This document shows positions 43,801 to 51,993 of a stretch of 64,000 nucleotides of DNA, one piece after another. The first letter of the stretch is position 1; every line of letters begins with the position of its first letter. The DNA is from Paenibacillus sp. 32352 (GTDB lineage: Bacteria > Bacillota > Bacilli > Paenibacillales > NBRC-103111): positions 310,001 to 374,000 of the forward strand of contig NZ_MZNT01000003.1 of assembly GCF_002042965.1 (NCBI RefSeq). Reading direction: 5' to 3'. The position numbers and the translations under genes are program-made. Under the pieces are notes generated by a model. That model was not told where the DNA came from, made no database searches, and saw only the letters and a program-made list of their open reading frames with translations.

Positions 43801-45029
43801 AGACTCAAATGGCGGAAGTGTTTATTAATGGGACTTCAGCAGGTACCATTCCATTCCATAAGGATAAAGGATGGCCTGATGCTGCAAAGCTAAGCGCCAT
43901 TGATTTCTTGTCCTCCGCCAAAGATAAAGTAAATGAATATATCGATAATGTTCGTATCGGGGTTCCTTCCACGGGGGCGCCCGCCGGGGTAACGGCTGCG
44001 GTATACGGCAATTCAGCCCAAATCAGCTGGTCGGCTTTGCCAGGAGCGACTTCCTATAATCTGTACCGAAGCGAAGGAGACGGCCGGTTCCGCTGGCTGG
44101 CTTCGACACAAACTGATCTAAGTTACACAGATCAAGGATTAGCCTATGATAAAACGTATACTTACGCTGTGGCAGCAGTGAATAATACGATTGAAGGAGA
44201 TTATTCCACGGCGGTATCGGTCACGCCAGTCGGTCCTCTTGTCCTGCATGTGGACCAACAGAGCGGCTCGCTTACGAAGTCCTCTTATACCATTACAGGC
44301 AGCATTAACCGTATGGCGACCGTCAAGGTGAACGGAAATGCGGTGCAGGTTGGAGCGGATTTGAAATTCTCCAGTACGCTGAATCTGAGCCAGGGAAGCA
44401 ATACGATCAAGATAGAGGCTGCAGACGCGGCGGGCGTCCATGCCGAGCCGGTGGTTCTTACCTTGTTTGTCGATTCAGTAGCGCCGGTCATAAGCTTGAA
44501 TCAGCACAACGGGTCCGTTACCGCTGCGGTGTATACGATCTCCGGAACGATCAGCGAGCCGGGGAAAGTGTATATTAACGGCAAGGAGACCGCAGTCGAT
44601 GCACGGCTTGGTTTCACGCAGCAGGTCAATCTGGTCAAAGGGCCAAACGAATTTATGGTTACGGCTGTCGATGCATTAGGCAATAAAGCGGAACCTATAA
44701 CGCTCATCATTACGTACGATACTGTGAAGCCTGTCGTCATCATTAGTAATCCTCATGGCGGTCCGGGTAACGGGAAGGATGATCAGCTCGAGGCAGGAAA
44801 TTACACGCTGACAGGGAAAATCAGCGAGCCGGGGAGCGTGACGGCAAACGGTATAGCCGCACAAGTAAACGCAGATTTGAGCTACTCCGTCGTTGTGCCG
44901 CTTAAGCAAGGAAGAAACCGAATCATTGTTGAAGGCATTGACCTGGCCGGCAACCGTTCCGATCCGGTTGTATGGGAGGTTGTCGCCACCAAGCGCGGAG
45001 CTTCCAACGGACAGGGACCCAAAGAATAA
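40869..45029 (+). CDS. Secreted multi-domain polysaccharide lyase, family 1 pectate-lyase-like
   Basis: A 1,386-residue secreted enzyme. It starts at TTG 40869, seven bases after GGGAGGT, with a 25-residue signal peptide ending AYA. Residues about 30-370 are a parallel beta-helix lyase: FPGAEGGG, TTGGRGG, VTNLNDSGPGSLRDA, DHCSFEWAIDEVLS (calcium ligands) and RNPRFKGR (catalytic Arg region). Then come a calcium-binding TSP3-like segment (DSDHDGMPDEWE, about 390-437), an Ig-like domain, a DUF1349-like module (537-725), Fn3 (727-813), a LamG-like module (824-1033), Fn3, and three glucodextranase-B-like repeats (1122-1384). It likely cleaves pectin-type galacturonan. It has no SLH anchor, unlike the PL8 enzyme. 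Confidence 0.88.
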   Translation: MNVRKLLCSSLLSAAILASSFPAYAADPPGASQGIPAFPGAEGGGMYTTGGRGGTVYEVTNLNDSGPGSLRDAVSQSNRTIVFRVSGNIQLQSSLTITGSNLTIAGQTAPGDGISINNYSVYVKADNIIMRYLRFRMGDESPAEGDSMSIDGRKNIIIDHCSFEWAIDEVLSPQTTDNLTVQWSIIGEALHMSKHEKGRHGFGGLWGAGNTSYHHNLLVHNSSRNPRFKGRTEEDKRSLDYRNNVVYNWNYKTAYGGGSANVNMINNYNKYGPDTLLTKRDLVLDELGLNGQWYIDGNYIDGSPEVTADNWLGVQEFTPTNTRLYSPVPAYPVTTHTPEEAYKLVLEQAGAILPKRDSVDARIIHDVINRTGRQINSPAEVGGWPVLNSAPAPEDSDHDGMPDEWELAHGLNPNDPEDRNGQMNGDGYTNLENYLNSIVGSGSLNPVIQITTPSVNTITDKGTTITINAEALDPDGTISKVEFYRNNVKLGEDDTAPYQFIWPDVPEGTYFLVAKAIDNSGTSTDSDAIPVHINQSGDIAPWTAVDIGTPGLPGHSNLNDGVFTVKSSGNISVNPESFQFAYQKLVGDGQLVARIDKITHTTPLAKAGVMIREKLIPGSRMALMGLAVRGDGHVAEFYSRDTEGASVAETPPLPSINPPYYVKIVKFGGTVTGYISQEGTNWMTIGSMPLDANEVYIGLMADAAKENNLIENYNKSLFSQVQLEQIAPVPYRPTGVTVSRSASDLLVSWSAAERATGYQVKRSLTPGGPYTTIATVSSLEYLDKQVEPGVNYFYVIKAVNGSGESLEYSEERNGALLGTPAEVVLIHDDFEGMNAGGQPAGYDSRPIPGTDQNHILVDEVPASPAGNSSQKLLNLYDDSTSQTRASKAFPAQTGTVIAEVDVMQTAGADYPRVLRLLDTAFGKQYVEIFSGYGAGCPTAYCFYYRNNDTSNGKAVPLPANNEFKPNTWYHVKVVADIQTQMAEVFINGTSAGTIPFHKDKGWPDAAKLSAIDFLSSAKDKVNEYIDNVRIGVPSTGAPAGVTAAVYGNSAQISWSALPGATSYNLYRSEGDGRFRWLASTQTDLSYTDQGLAYDKTYTYAVAAVNNTIEGDYSTAVSVTPVGPLVLHVDQQSGSLTKSSYTITGSINRMATVKVNGNAVQVGADLKFSSTLNLSQGSNTIKIEAADAAGVHAEPVVLTLFVDSVAPVISLNQHNGSVTAAVYTISGTISEPGKVYINGKETAVDARLGFTQQVNLVKGPNEFMVTAVDALGNKAEPITLIITYDTVKPVVIISNPHGGPGNGKDDQLEAGNYTLTGKISEPGSVTANGIAAQVNADLSYSVVVPLKQGRNRIIVEGIDLAGNRSDPVVWEVVATKRGASNGQGPKE

Positions 45030-45035
45030 GGATGG

Positions 45036-45063
45036 GGCGGCTGACGAGTGCAGCCGCCTTTTT
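45036..45063 (+). terminator. Rho-independent terminator after the PL1 lyase gene
   Basis: Stem GGCGGCTG / CAGCCGCC with a 7-base loop, then five T residues. Confidence 0.92.
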
Positions 45064-45132
45064 CGATATTAACAGAACACATGTGCGGTTTTTTGTGATA
45101 TGATTAAGCTATCATATGAGCTGGAGGGTGAC

Positions 45133-45711
45133 ATGGAGGAAATTACGCGCTGCGGTTGGGTCAATGAGGACCCGTTGTACAAGGATTACCATGATCATGA
45201 ATGGGGCGTTCCTGTTCATGATGATCGCAAGCTGTTCGAGATGCTGATTCTGGAAGGAGCGCAGGCGGGGTTAAGCTGGTATACCGTGCTCAAGAAGCGG
45301 GAGCATTACCGGCTTGCCTTTGACGGTTTCGATCCCGAGCTTGTGGCTCAGTATGATGAAGCGAAGATGGCCGAGCTATTATCCAACGAAGGAATTATCC
45401 GCAACCGGCTGAAGGTACAGGCTGCTGTCACGAACGCACAAGCTTTTCTGAAGGTGCGCGAGCAATTCGGAAGCTTCGACGCCTATATTTGGCAGTTTGT
45501 AGGCGGCAGTCCGATCCGGAATCAATGGTCTTCTCTCCGCGAGGTTCCTGCCAGCACGCCTCAATCAGATGCCATGAGTAAGGATTTGCGCAAGCGGGGC
45601 TTCAAATTTGTCGGAACGACGATATGCTATGCATTTATGCAGGCAACAGGCATGGTGAATGACCATATCGTGGATTGCATTGCCTATCGTCCAGATCCGG
45701 TCATGAAGTAA
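45133..45711 (+). CDS. tag: DNA-3-methyladenine glycosylase I
   Basis: A 192-residue base-excision repair enzyme. RCGWVNEDPLYKDYHDHEWG and FEMLILEGAQAGLSWYTVLKKR are hallmark Tag sequences, and the zinc-binding Cys/His residues (Cys in RCGW, His in YHDHEW, later ICYAFMQATGMVNDH) are present. It removes 3-methyladenine from alkylated DNA. The start at ATG 45133 follows GGAGGGTGAC; the frame extends to 45100 without support. It is monocistronic between two terminators. Confidence 0.95.
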   Translation: MEEITRCGWVNEDPLYKDYHDHEWGVPVHDDRKLFEMLILEGAQAGLSWYTVLKKREHYRLAFDGFDPELVAQYDEAKMAELLSNEGIIRNRLKVQAAVTNAQAFLKVREQFGSFDAYIWQFVGGSPIRNQWSSLREVPASTPQSDAMSKDLRKRGFKFVGTTICYAFMQATGMVNDHIVDCIAYRPDPVMK

Positions 45712-45769
45712 CTCGCTTAATGAAGCTATGTAATCTTGTGCGTCACGAAAATAGTCCCGAATGGTAAAA

Positions 45770-45788
45770 CGGCCCTGATTAAGGGCCG
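45770..45788. terminator. Bidirectional hairpin between tag and the YheC/D gene
   Basis: Stem CGGCCCT / AGGGCCG with a 5-base loop, followed on the plus strand by CTTTCTATTTTT and on the minus strand by TTTT. The stop codon of the minus-strand gene (45779-45781) lies inside the hairpin. Confidence 0.75.
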
Positions 45789-46894
45789 CTTTCTATTTTT
45801 GGCGCGTAATGATCCAGCAAATATTTGGAGTAGGCAATCGGATTATAGAAGGATGCCTTCCACTCCTCGTACATTCCGGCTTCCCGAAGACTGTAACGCT
45901 GATCCTTGCCGTTACATTCGATAAACAAAGGGAAGCCGTCCGTCGTCATTCCGATATCCAGCCCGAGGTCGGCCATATGAGGAAGGCTTTGGCCTAACTG
46001 TCTTGCTACCCGAAGGGAGAAGCCGCGGATGGATTCGATAACACATTCTTGCTGTAGATGAGGATATTCTTCGGCAAGTATGGACTCGAGCCGGTGAACG
46101 GACCCGCCTTGAGCGACATTGGTCAGGAACCGGTTAGGGGCGGCAACCTTGACGACGAGCCCGGTTACCTGCCAATCACCGGTTCCATCGCGTTGAACGG
46201 ACACTCTCATGTCGAAAGGCCTGCCCTGATAAGTAGCCAGCGGCAAATGCTGCTGCACGATATATTGGGTCTTGCGGAATCTTTGCTTTAGAAGGGAAGG
46301 AATTCGTCTCCCCTTGAATTCGAGATTCAGCCACTTTTTATTGCGAGTGCTGATGTAGGCAGGATAAGTAAGCCTCCAGCGGTCACCCGAACGCTGCAGT
46401 AGCATGACACCGCGTCCGACGCTGCTTCGGTCGGGCTTAATGATCATTTTATCATACAGCTTCATCATGGTATGCAGATTGGACTCTGTTGCCTCGAAGG
46501 TACCAGGCAAATGGGGCCGCAAAGAAACATCGTTCATAAGAATCTGATGCGTTTCCAGCTTGCCGTACCGGTTCCATTGATTGAATAACTGCGTCCCGCT
46601 GCACACCCAGGAGTGCAGTTCGTCCTGCTCGCGTTGGCCGGGATAAATAGCCCGGTTATGGATCACCAGGGGCATTGGTACCGCTTTACGGATAAACTGG
46701 TCATTTTCCATAACGAAGGCTTTGATGGAGGGATTCCCTATGCGGACATCCTGAATGCGGAAAAAACAGGGGATTAAACCATATTGCATGCCCGCTTCCA
46801 CATAAAAATGCACTGCTTCATATCTTGTATCCCCGCTGGATAGACGGCGGTACAATTTATCATTGATGAGGATGCCTATATAGGATGGCAGCAT
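45779..46894 (-). CDS. YheC/YheD family ATP-grasp protein (spore coat associated)
   Basis: A 371-residue protein of the YheC/D family, whose members are associated with the endospore coat in Bacillus. The ATP-grasp fold shows in MIIKPDRSSVGRGVMLL, YIVQQHLPLATYQGRPFDMRVSVQ and the metal-binding FPLFIECNGKDQRY. An ATP-dependent carboxylate-amine ligase activity is implied, but the substrate is unknown. ATG 46894 has AAAAAGGAG nine bases upstream; the frame extends to 47074 without support. It diverges from a spore-coat-like glycosyltransferase, consistent with a coat gene neighbourhood. Confidence 0.88.
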   Translation of the reverse strand: MLPSYIGILINDKLYRRLSSGDTRYEAVHFYVEAGMQYGLIPCFFRIQDVRIGNPSIKAFVMENDQFIRKAVPMPLVIHNRAIYPGQREQDELHSWVCSGTQLFNQWNRYGKLETHQILMNDVSLRPHLPGTFEATESNLHTMMKLYDKMIIKPDRSSVGRGVMLLQRSGDRWRLTYPAYISTRNKKWLNLEFKGRRIPSLLKQRFRKTQYIVQQHLPLATYQGRPFDMRVSVQRDGTGDWQVTGLVVKVAAPNRFLTNVAQGGSVHRLESILAEEYPHLQQECVIESIRGFSLRVARQLGQSLPHMADLGLDIGMTTDGFPLFIECNGKDQRYSLREAGMYEEWKASFYNPIAYSKYLLDHYAPKIESGP

Positions 46895-47131
46895 GAGGCT
46901 CACTCCTTTTTCACACAAACTGGCACTACCGATAGAGATATGGTACAGCATATGCCGCAATGTTCGGTTCAGTGTGGACAGGTGCGGTGGGCATTGATTG
47001 AACCTTGGGGCGCATGTCCCTTGCGCTTTTCCCTGCCCTATTATACAAAGTTGCGGATGCCGGGCGTTCCGCATACTTCTGCGGTTGAATACATTGCAGG
47101 ATAAGTAGTTATTAGCAGAGGAGGCGGCGGC

Positions 47132-48304
47132 ATGGATCGTCCCGTCATCGCTATCGTATCTCCCGGTTCCTTCGTAATCCCCTCGGCGGAAAGCAGCTCG
47201 GTGGAACTTGTGATCGAACAGGTGGCCCGTCGGCTGAAGCAGGAGGCAAGACCGCTGATATTCGGTAAAGCGGCAAAAGGCAGACCGCTAAAGGAAATCA
47301 TAGACGGTGTAAAGTATGTAAGGGTTGGGGCTCCCTCTCCCCGTGCCTATATTCGGAACGTAGGCCGTAAGCTTGCTGCTTATCGACCTCATGTCATCCA
47401 GATTGAGAACAGGCCCAGGTACATCCGCTATTTGCGCAGACGATTTCCCCGTGCCAGGCTATGGCTCGTGCTTCACTCGCTTACCTTCGTTTCCAAGCCG
47501 CATATCGGGTACGTCGAGCTTCGGGCTTGTCTGGCTGCGGCTAACCGGATCATCGTTAACAGCGAGTTTCTTAAGGAACAGCTTATTCGCTCATTCCCCA
47601 AGCTGCACCGCAAAGTTCTTGTGAATCACCTGGGGGTGGATACGGATCATTTTGTTACCCGCTGGTCGGAAGAGGGAGAGAGAGAACGGGAGCGCATGCT
47701 GGAGAGAATGGGATTGACCGGTAAAAAGATTATTATGTATGTCGGCAGACTGATTGAGATGAAAGGAGTCCATCACCTTCTTCAGGCTATGCCGCAAATC
47801 GTCAGGCAGGTGCCAGAAGCGGTCCTGCTGATCATTGGCAGTGCCCACTACGGGTCGAATAAGGTCACGCCGTACGTACAGGAATTATATCGCCAGGCGG
47901 ATGGGCTGCGGCAGCATGTCCGATTTATTCCTTTTGTTCCGCATGATGAGATATCCAGCTGGTACCGGCTGGCGGATATATTAGCGGTTCCATCCAACGA
48001 GACGGAGGCGTTCGGGCTTGTCAACGTGGAGGCGATGGCGTGCGGAGTTCCGGTGGTCGCCACGAGATCCGGAGGGATGAAGGAAATCATAGAGCATGGA
48101 TCAACAGGTTATTTGATCGATATCCCGCTGCTTGGGAAGGAGCTCCCTTTATGGATAAGCGCGCTGTTGACGGACCAGGAACGGCTTAGACGGATGGGCG
48201 AAGCCAGCATAGCCAGAGTCCATGATCGGTTTACTTGGGAGCATACAGCCCGCAGGTGGATGGATTGGTATCAATCTGCTTCTAAAAAAACTAAAATGAA
48301 TTAA
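47132..48304 (+). CDS. GT4-family glycosyltransferase, spore coat CotSA/YtcC-like
   Basis: A 390-residue GT-B glycosyltransferase. The C-terminal donor-binding part has KIIMYVGRLIEMKGVHHLLQA and the E-x7-E motif region AFGLVNVEAMACGVPVVATRSGGMKEII. It transfers a sugar from a nucleotide donor to an unknown acceptor. The size and the neighbourhood of YheC/D and CotS-like genes match B. subtilis CotSA, an inner-coat protein encoded beside CotS. The ribosome site is AGAGGAGGCGGCGGC. A coat polysaccharide or glycoprotein role is inference. Confidence 0.85.
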   Translation: MDRPVIAIVSPGSFVIPSAESSSVELVIEQVARRLKQEARPLIFGKAAKGRPLKEIIDGVKYVRVGAPSPRAYIRNVGRKLAAYRPHVIQIENRPRYIRYLRRRFPRARLWLVLHSLTFVSKPHIGYVELRACLAAANRIIVNSEFLKEQLIRSFPKLHRKVLVNHLGVDTDHFVTRWSEEGERERERMLERMGLTGKKIIMYVGRLIEMKGVHHLLQAMPQIVRQVPEAVLLIIGSAHYGSNKVTPYVQELYRQADGLRQHVRFIPFVPHDEISSWYRLADILAVPSNETEAFGLVNVEAMACGVPVVATRSGGMKEIIEHGSTGYLIDIPLLGKELPLWISALLTDQERLRRMGEASIARVHDRFTWEHTARRWMDWYQSASKKTKMN

Positions 48305-48338
48305 AGTCGGAAGGAAATTCATAGTATTCCGCTGAACT

Positions 48339-48363
48339 AAGGGGCATATTCGCCTCTTTTTTT
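48339..48363 (+). terminator. Rho-independent terminator after the glycosyltransferase gene
   Basis: Stem AAGGGGC / GCCTCTT (one G-T wobble) with a 6-base loop and a run of seven T residues. Confidence 0.8.
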
Positions 48364-48414
48364 GGTATAAACGAACATTTCTACAAAAATAAAAAACTTT
48401 TATACAAAGGTTTA

Positions 48415-48443
48415 TTCCAAAAAGATAAAAAGTAGTTTATAAT
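48415..48443 (+). promoter_or_regulatory. Candidate promoter of the split chromate transporter operon
   Basis: TTCCAA at 48415-48420, 17 bases, TATAAT at 48438-48443, ending 36 bases before the first start codon. Confidence 0.5.
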
Positions 48444-48479
48444 GGTCACATCAAGGTTCGGACAGGGGGATGCTGCATC

Positions 48480-49133
48480 ATGTTAAAGAGAGAAACAAAG
48501 AAGGCGTCTTTACTGTGGGGATTGTTCTGGTCTTTCTGTAAAATCAGCCCGATTACCTTCGGCGGCGGCTACGCTATGATTCCGGCTATAGAAAAAGAAA
48601 TAGTCGAGCAGCGCCAATGGATGGATGAAGACGAAATTAGCGATGCTTTATCGATTGCAGGCTCTGCACCGGGAGGAATTGGCGTCAATGCGGCTACGCT
48701 GATCGGATACCGATTGGGTGGACTTCAGGGTGCCATCGCCGCGGTTATAGGAATCTCGCTGCCTACATTTGCTATTATGCTCCTGTTAACCATAGGCTAT
48801 TCTGCGGTACAGGATTCAGGGAAGGTGACTGCCGCATTCGAAGGAATTCATGCTGCGGTCGTTGCGTTTATAGCTGTCGCGGGATGGAGGATGTGGAAAT
48901 CCGCCGTTCACGATAAAGCGACGCTAGTTATTATTTTGGCCGCTCTGGCAGCCTTATGGTTTTCGGGATTGCATCCGGCGATATTGCTGCTCCTGGGCAC
49001 CTTGGCAGGTATCATAGTGTACAAGTGGAAAGAAAAGCTTGGAACGTTCGCAGCAGAAGATAAAAAACAACAGCAGGACATACCCGCTTCGGCGCCAGCC
49101 TCAGGTCAATATATTTGGGGAGACGGGATTTGA
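48480..49133 (+). CDS. Chromate transporter, first half (single CHR domain)
   Basis: A 217-residue membrane protein with one CHR domain. The signature FGGGYAMIPAIEKEIVEQRQWM near residue 25 and the SIAGSAPGGIGVNAATLIGYRLGG repeat define the family. Short CHR proteins work as pairs, each contributing half of the transporter; chromate (or sulfate-like oxyanion) export is the known role of the family. The last 40 residues are a hydrophilic extension not needed for the fold. The partner starts 31 bases after its stop. Confidence 0.88.
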   Translation: MLKRETKKASLLWGLFWSFCKISPITFGGGYAMIPAIEKEIVEQRQWMDEDEISDALSIAGSAPGGIGVNAATLIGYRLGGLQGAIAAVIGISLPTFAIMLLLTIGYSAVQDSGKVTAAFEGIHAAVVAFIAVAGWRMWKSAVHDKATLVIILAALAALWFSGLHPAILLLLGTLAGIIVYKWKEKLGTFAAEDKKQQQDIPASAPASGQYIWGDGI

Positions 49134-49164
49134 TCGGGCTGCTGGCAGGGGGGGAGGCGTTAGT

Positions 49165-49707
49165 ATGCTTCTGGCGTTATTTTTAACTTTTTTCAAAATA
49201 GGTCTCGTCTCCTTTGGCGGCGGGTACGCAATTCTCTCGGTCATTGAGCACGAGGTAGTAGTGAGCCATCAGTGGATGACGCCGGAACGGTTCGCCGATG
49301 CGGTTTCGCTGGCAGGCATATCACCCGGTCCGATCGCTACGAACAGCGCGGTGCTTATCGGTTATAATACCGCGGGACTTCCAGGGGCGGCAACGTCAGT
49401 ATTGGGTATGATTCTCCCTTCTTTTATCATTATTATAGCTTTGGCGCTGTTCTTTTATAAGAAGGGGAGCAGCGGCTTCATGCAGATGATATTTTACGGC
49501 CTCAAACCGATGGTGGCGGCGATGGTGGTCTTTGCTGCTTATCGTGTTGGAGTTAATGGCCAAACGATGCTCGGAATGAACGGACATACGCTTGCCCAGC
49601 TCCTTATTTTTGCCTTGGCGGTGATAGGCATTGTCAAATATAAGCTTCATCCGCTTGTAGTACTGTCTGTATCTGCTTTGATGGGGACGGCTTTTTTTTA
49701 CCAGTAA
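49165..49707 (+). CDS. Chromate transporter, second half (single CHR domain)
   Basis: A 180-residue CHR-domain membrane protein. SFGGGYAILSVIEHEVVVSHQWM and SLAGISPGPIATNSAVLIGY match the same signatures as the upstream protein, so the pair forms the two-gene type known from Bacillus. ATG 49165 follows GGGAGG by eight bases; the longer frame from 49039 overlaps the upstream gene and lacks a site. It is followed by a terminator. Confidence 0.88.
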   Translation: MLLALFLTFFKIGLVSFGGGYAILSVIEHEVVVSHQWMTPERFADAVSLAGISPGPIATNSAVLIGYNTAGLPGAATSVLGMILPSFIIIIALALFFYKKGSSGFMQMIFYGLKPMVAAMVVFAAYRVGVNGQTMLGMNGHTLAQLLIFALAVIGIVKYKLHPLVVLSVSALMGTAFFYQ

Positions 49708-49721
49708 TATTGTTTTTCATA

Positions 49722-49758
49722 GAGTTTGCAGGGCTGCGGCCTTGCAAGCTCTTTTTTT
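49722..49758 (+). terminator. Rho-independent terminator after the chromate transporter pair
   Basis: Stem GAGTTTGCAGGGC / GGCCTTGCAAGCTC (with wobbles) followed by seven T residues. Confidence 0.9.
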
Positions 49759-49926
49759 CTACGGCGGAATGGAGTGATCTTTAAAAAAGACATTCAATCG
49801 TATTTCCGATCGGTTATTTCCATGATGAATTACTAGCCCTACTAGTCAGCTGCCCGTTGCTGTCCGGCTCAGCAGGAATACAATAACGTATCATCGTTTG
49901 TATAGATTTGGAGTGAACATGGGGAC

Positions 49927-50928
49927 ATGGACATACGAATTGGCAAGACGTTCCGAAGGCTGGCACGCAGCTATGACCTGCAGATACAAAGGTTGGAATC
50001 ATATGATTCGGTTTATAGAAAAAACGTCGCCTTCCGGGCGGTAACAGAACAGGGAGACTACTTGATCAAGCCATATGTCAAGCCCTTGATAGCCCCCGAA
50101 AGACATATGAGACAGCTTACGAAAAGCATCGGGCATTTGATAGCTCTGAACTATCCGCAGATGCCTAAATGGCGATTGACCAAAAGGGGGGCCATCTGGA
50201 AAGTATACAAGGGCAAGCGGTATTATGTGACGGAGTGGGTGGAAGGCAGGGAGCTCGTCATCGAACAGGATTACGAGGAGCTGGGAAAATCCGTAGCCCA
50301 TCTGCATGCGATTACGAAAGGGCTTCCTGACGGAGATATCGGAATCAACAGTACGCGTGCCCGGATCAAGCTGCTAAAGCTTCATTATGATTTATTTAAT
50401 CAACAGCTCGAACGTGTCAAGCTGAGGCGTGATTCCATCGGGAGATGGTTTCGGAGGCATGGCAGGCATTGCCAGGAATTGACCGAAGAAGCGTGGGCCC
50501 GAATTCGTAATCATGATATGAAGCCGTTGTGGCGCGAGGAGCGGCAGGCTCCCTCCATCATCCATGGCGATGTGACGACACCCAACGTGGTCATATGTCC
50601 TCATGGGTTATATTTGGTTGATTGGGATCGGTCGGGTTGGGGGTCTACTTACGAGGAATTAGTCAAGCTGCTGCTCAACACGACGAATTATCAAATCCCA
50701 ATGATGGATGCCGTTCTGCGTGGTTATGAATTTATCAAGCCGCTCCAGCCGCTGGAACGGATACTGATTAGTGCATTATATCGGATACCGCGTGAAGCGT
50801 TGTACGTTACCCCAAGTATTGCGGGCGGACGCTATTCTCCTACGTTTACTATTCTGAAGGAAACCTGGAAGGACCGGTTGAACGCGATTCGATGGATAGA
50901 TGAGTGGGTGGCAGTAAAAAACGGGTGA
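49927..50928 (+). CDS. CotS-family spore coat protein (kinase-like fold)
   Basis: A 333-residue protein with an aminoglycoside-phosphotransferase-like fold of the CotS/YutH/CotI group. The catalytic loop is IIHGDVTTPNVVI (HGD and Asn) and the metal-binding segment is LYLVDWDRSGW. An N-terminal lobe has FRAVTEQGDYLIKPY with a candidate ATP-binding Lys. B. subtilis CotS is a spore inner-coat protein; whether kinase activity exists is uncertain. GGAGTGA stands ten bases before ATG 49927. A second family member begins 14 bases after its stop. Confidence 0.87.
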   Translation: MDIRIGKTFRRLARSYDLQIQRLESYDSVYRKNVAFRAVTEQGDYLIKPYVKPLIAPERHMRQLTKSIGHLIALNYPQMPKWRLTKRGAIWKVYKGKRYYVTEWVEGRELVIEQDYEELGKSVAHLHAITKGLPDGDIGINSTRARIKLLKLHYDLFNQQLERVKLRRDSIGRWFRRHGRHCQELTEEAWARIRNHDMKPLWREERQAPSIIHGDVTTPNVVICPHGLYLVDWDRSGWGSTYEELVKLLLNTTNYQIPMMDAVLRGYEFIKPLQPLERILISALYRIPREALYVTPSIAGGRYSPTFTILKETWKDRLNAIRWIDEWVAVKNG

Positions 50929-50942
50929 AGGGACGGAGCTGT

Positions 50943-51845
50943 ATGTCACTGTGGCCGGAGCTTGAGGCAAGGCATGGCATTCAAATTACCGGAATAAAAA
51001 AAGTCCGTGACGTATACCGGTTAAAAACATTATCCCATGGCTATCTGTGCTTGAAAGGCTATAAGGTTACAGAGGATGAAATGCGGTTCATCACTCATGT
51101 TCTCCAATATTTGGAGTCAGCCGGCTTTGACAAAAGTCCAAGAGTGCTTCCGGCGGAAGATCAGGTTTGTTGGCATACTTGGGAATCGGGCCACTACACA
51201 TTGACGAATTGGGTTATTGGCAGGCATCCTGATATGACCTCGAGATCAGATTTTAAAAAGACGGTGCGCACTTTGGCAAAGTTCCACAGGCATGCTGCAG
51301 CGTTTCCCGAGGGGATAGCGCCAGAATCAAGAATCCGATACGGCAGGCAAACGGAGCAGTTAGCCGAATATATTCAGCTGCTTCAGTCGTACAAGGGAAT
51401 GGAGCACTATATTGCGCTTTGCAATATCGTCATGTCCGATTTAAGGCAGCCGGGAATTGTAAGAGCAATTGAACAGGAGCAAGCGCAGCGCACTTTTGTC
51501 CATGGAGACTATAATTATCCCAATCTGATAATAAATAGCACAGGCAGGCTTCAAATGATAGATTTTGAAAACACGTCGCTGCATCTACGTATGCAGGACT
51601 TATCCCATGTACTGCACAGGAATTTTCCTTGGCAGGCGAGGAGCATGCTTCGCTGGATTGAGTATTACGACAGCAAGCGAACGATATCGAAGGAGGAGAG
51701 GCTCCTTCTTCGGCTAATGCTCCTGACTCCTTACCCGGTTGTGAGGTCGCTTCGTCTAAATCAGCCGCTAAACCGGTTGGACCCGCCTCTTCCTTCCGGA
51801 AGGCACTTCGAAAGGTATATCCGGGATTTGGATGTATTGCTCTAG
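50943..51845 (+). CDS. CotS-like protein, second copy (kinase-like fold)
   Basis: A 300-residue relative of the preceding protein. The catalytic loop is FVHGDYNYPNLII and the DFG-like metal segment is LQMIDFENTSLH. The N-terminal lobe contains VYRLKTLSHGYLCLKGYK with a candidate nucleotide-binding Lys. Sequence identity to its neighbour is low, so it is an old paralogue rather than a recent copy. ATG 50943 has GGGACGGAG upstream; the frame overlaps the previous gene without need. It probably acts with the first copy in coat assembly (inference). Confidence 0.82.
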   Translation: MSLWPELEARHGIQITGIKKVRDVYRLKTLSHGYLCLKGYKVTEDEMRFITHVLQYLESAGFDKSPRVLPAEDQVCWHTWESGHYTLTNWVIGRHPDMTSRSDFKKTVRTLAKFHRHAAAFPEGIAPESRIRYGRQTEQLAEYIQLLQSYKGMEHYIALCNIVMSDLRQPGIVRAIEQEQAQRTFVHGDYNYPNLIINSTGRLQMIDFENTSLHLRMQDLSHVLHRNFPWQARSMLRWIEYYDSKRTISKEERLLLRLMLLTPYPVVRSLRLNQPLNRLDPPLPSGRHFERYIRDLDVLL

Positions 51846-51873
51846 CACCCGATGGCTCATCGGGTGCTCTTTA
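51844..51873 (+). terminator. Hairpin terminator after the CotS-like pair
   Basis: Stem AGCACCCGATG / CATCGGGTGCT with a tiny loop; only a short CTTT tail follows, so efficiency is uncertain. The stem begins at the stop codon. Confidence 0.7.
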
Positions 51874-51993
51874 GTGTGCGAACCGGTCAGTCTGATGAAT
51901 GGCTGACAGGTACGTCATTTTCGGCATGTTCGCAAATAAATGGATTAAGATGGTAATACAATGAGTTATTCGACCAATAGGAGGGATTAGGAC

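Noticed and set aside
48480..49707. Split chromate transporter as a frameshifted single gene
   Set aside because: Each half has its own start and ribosome site and complete CHR signatures, and two-gene CHR pairs are normal in Bacilli.
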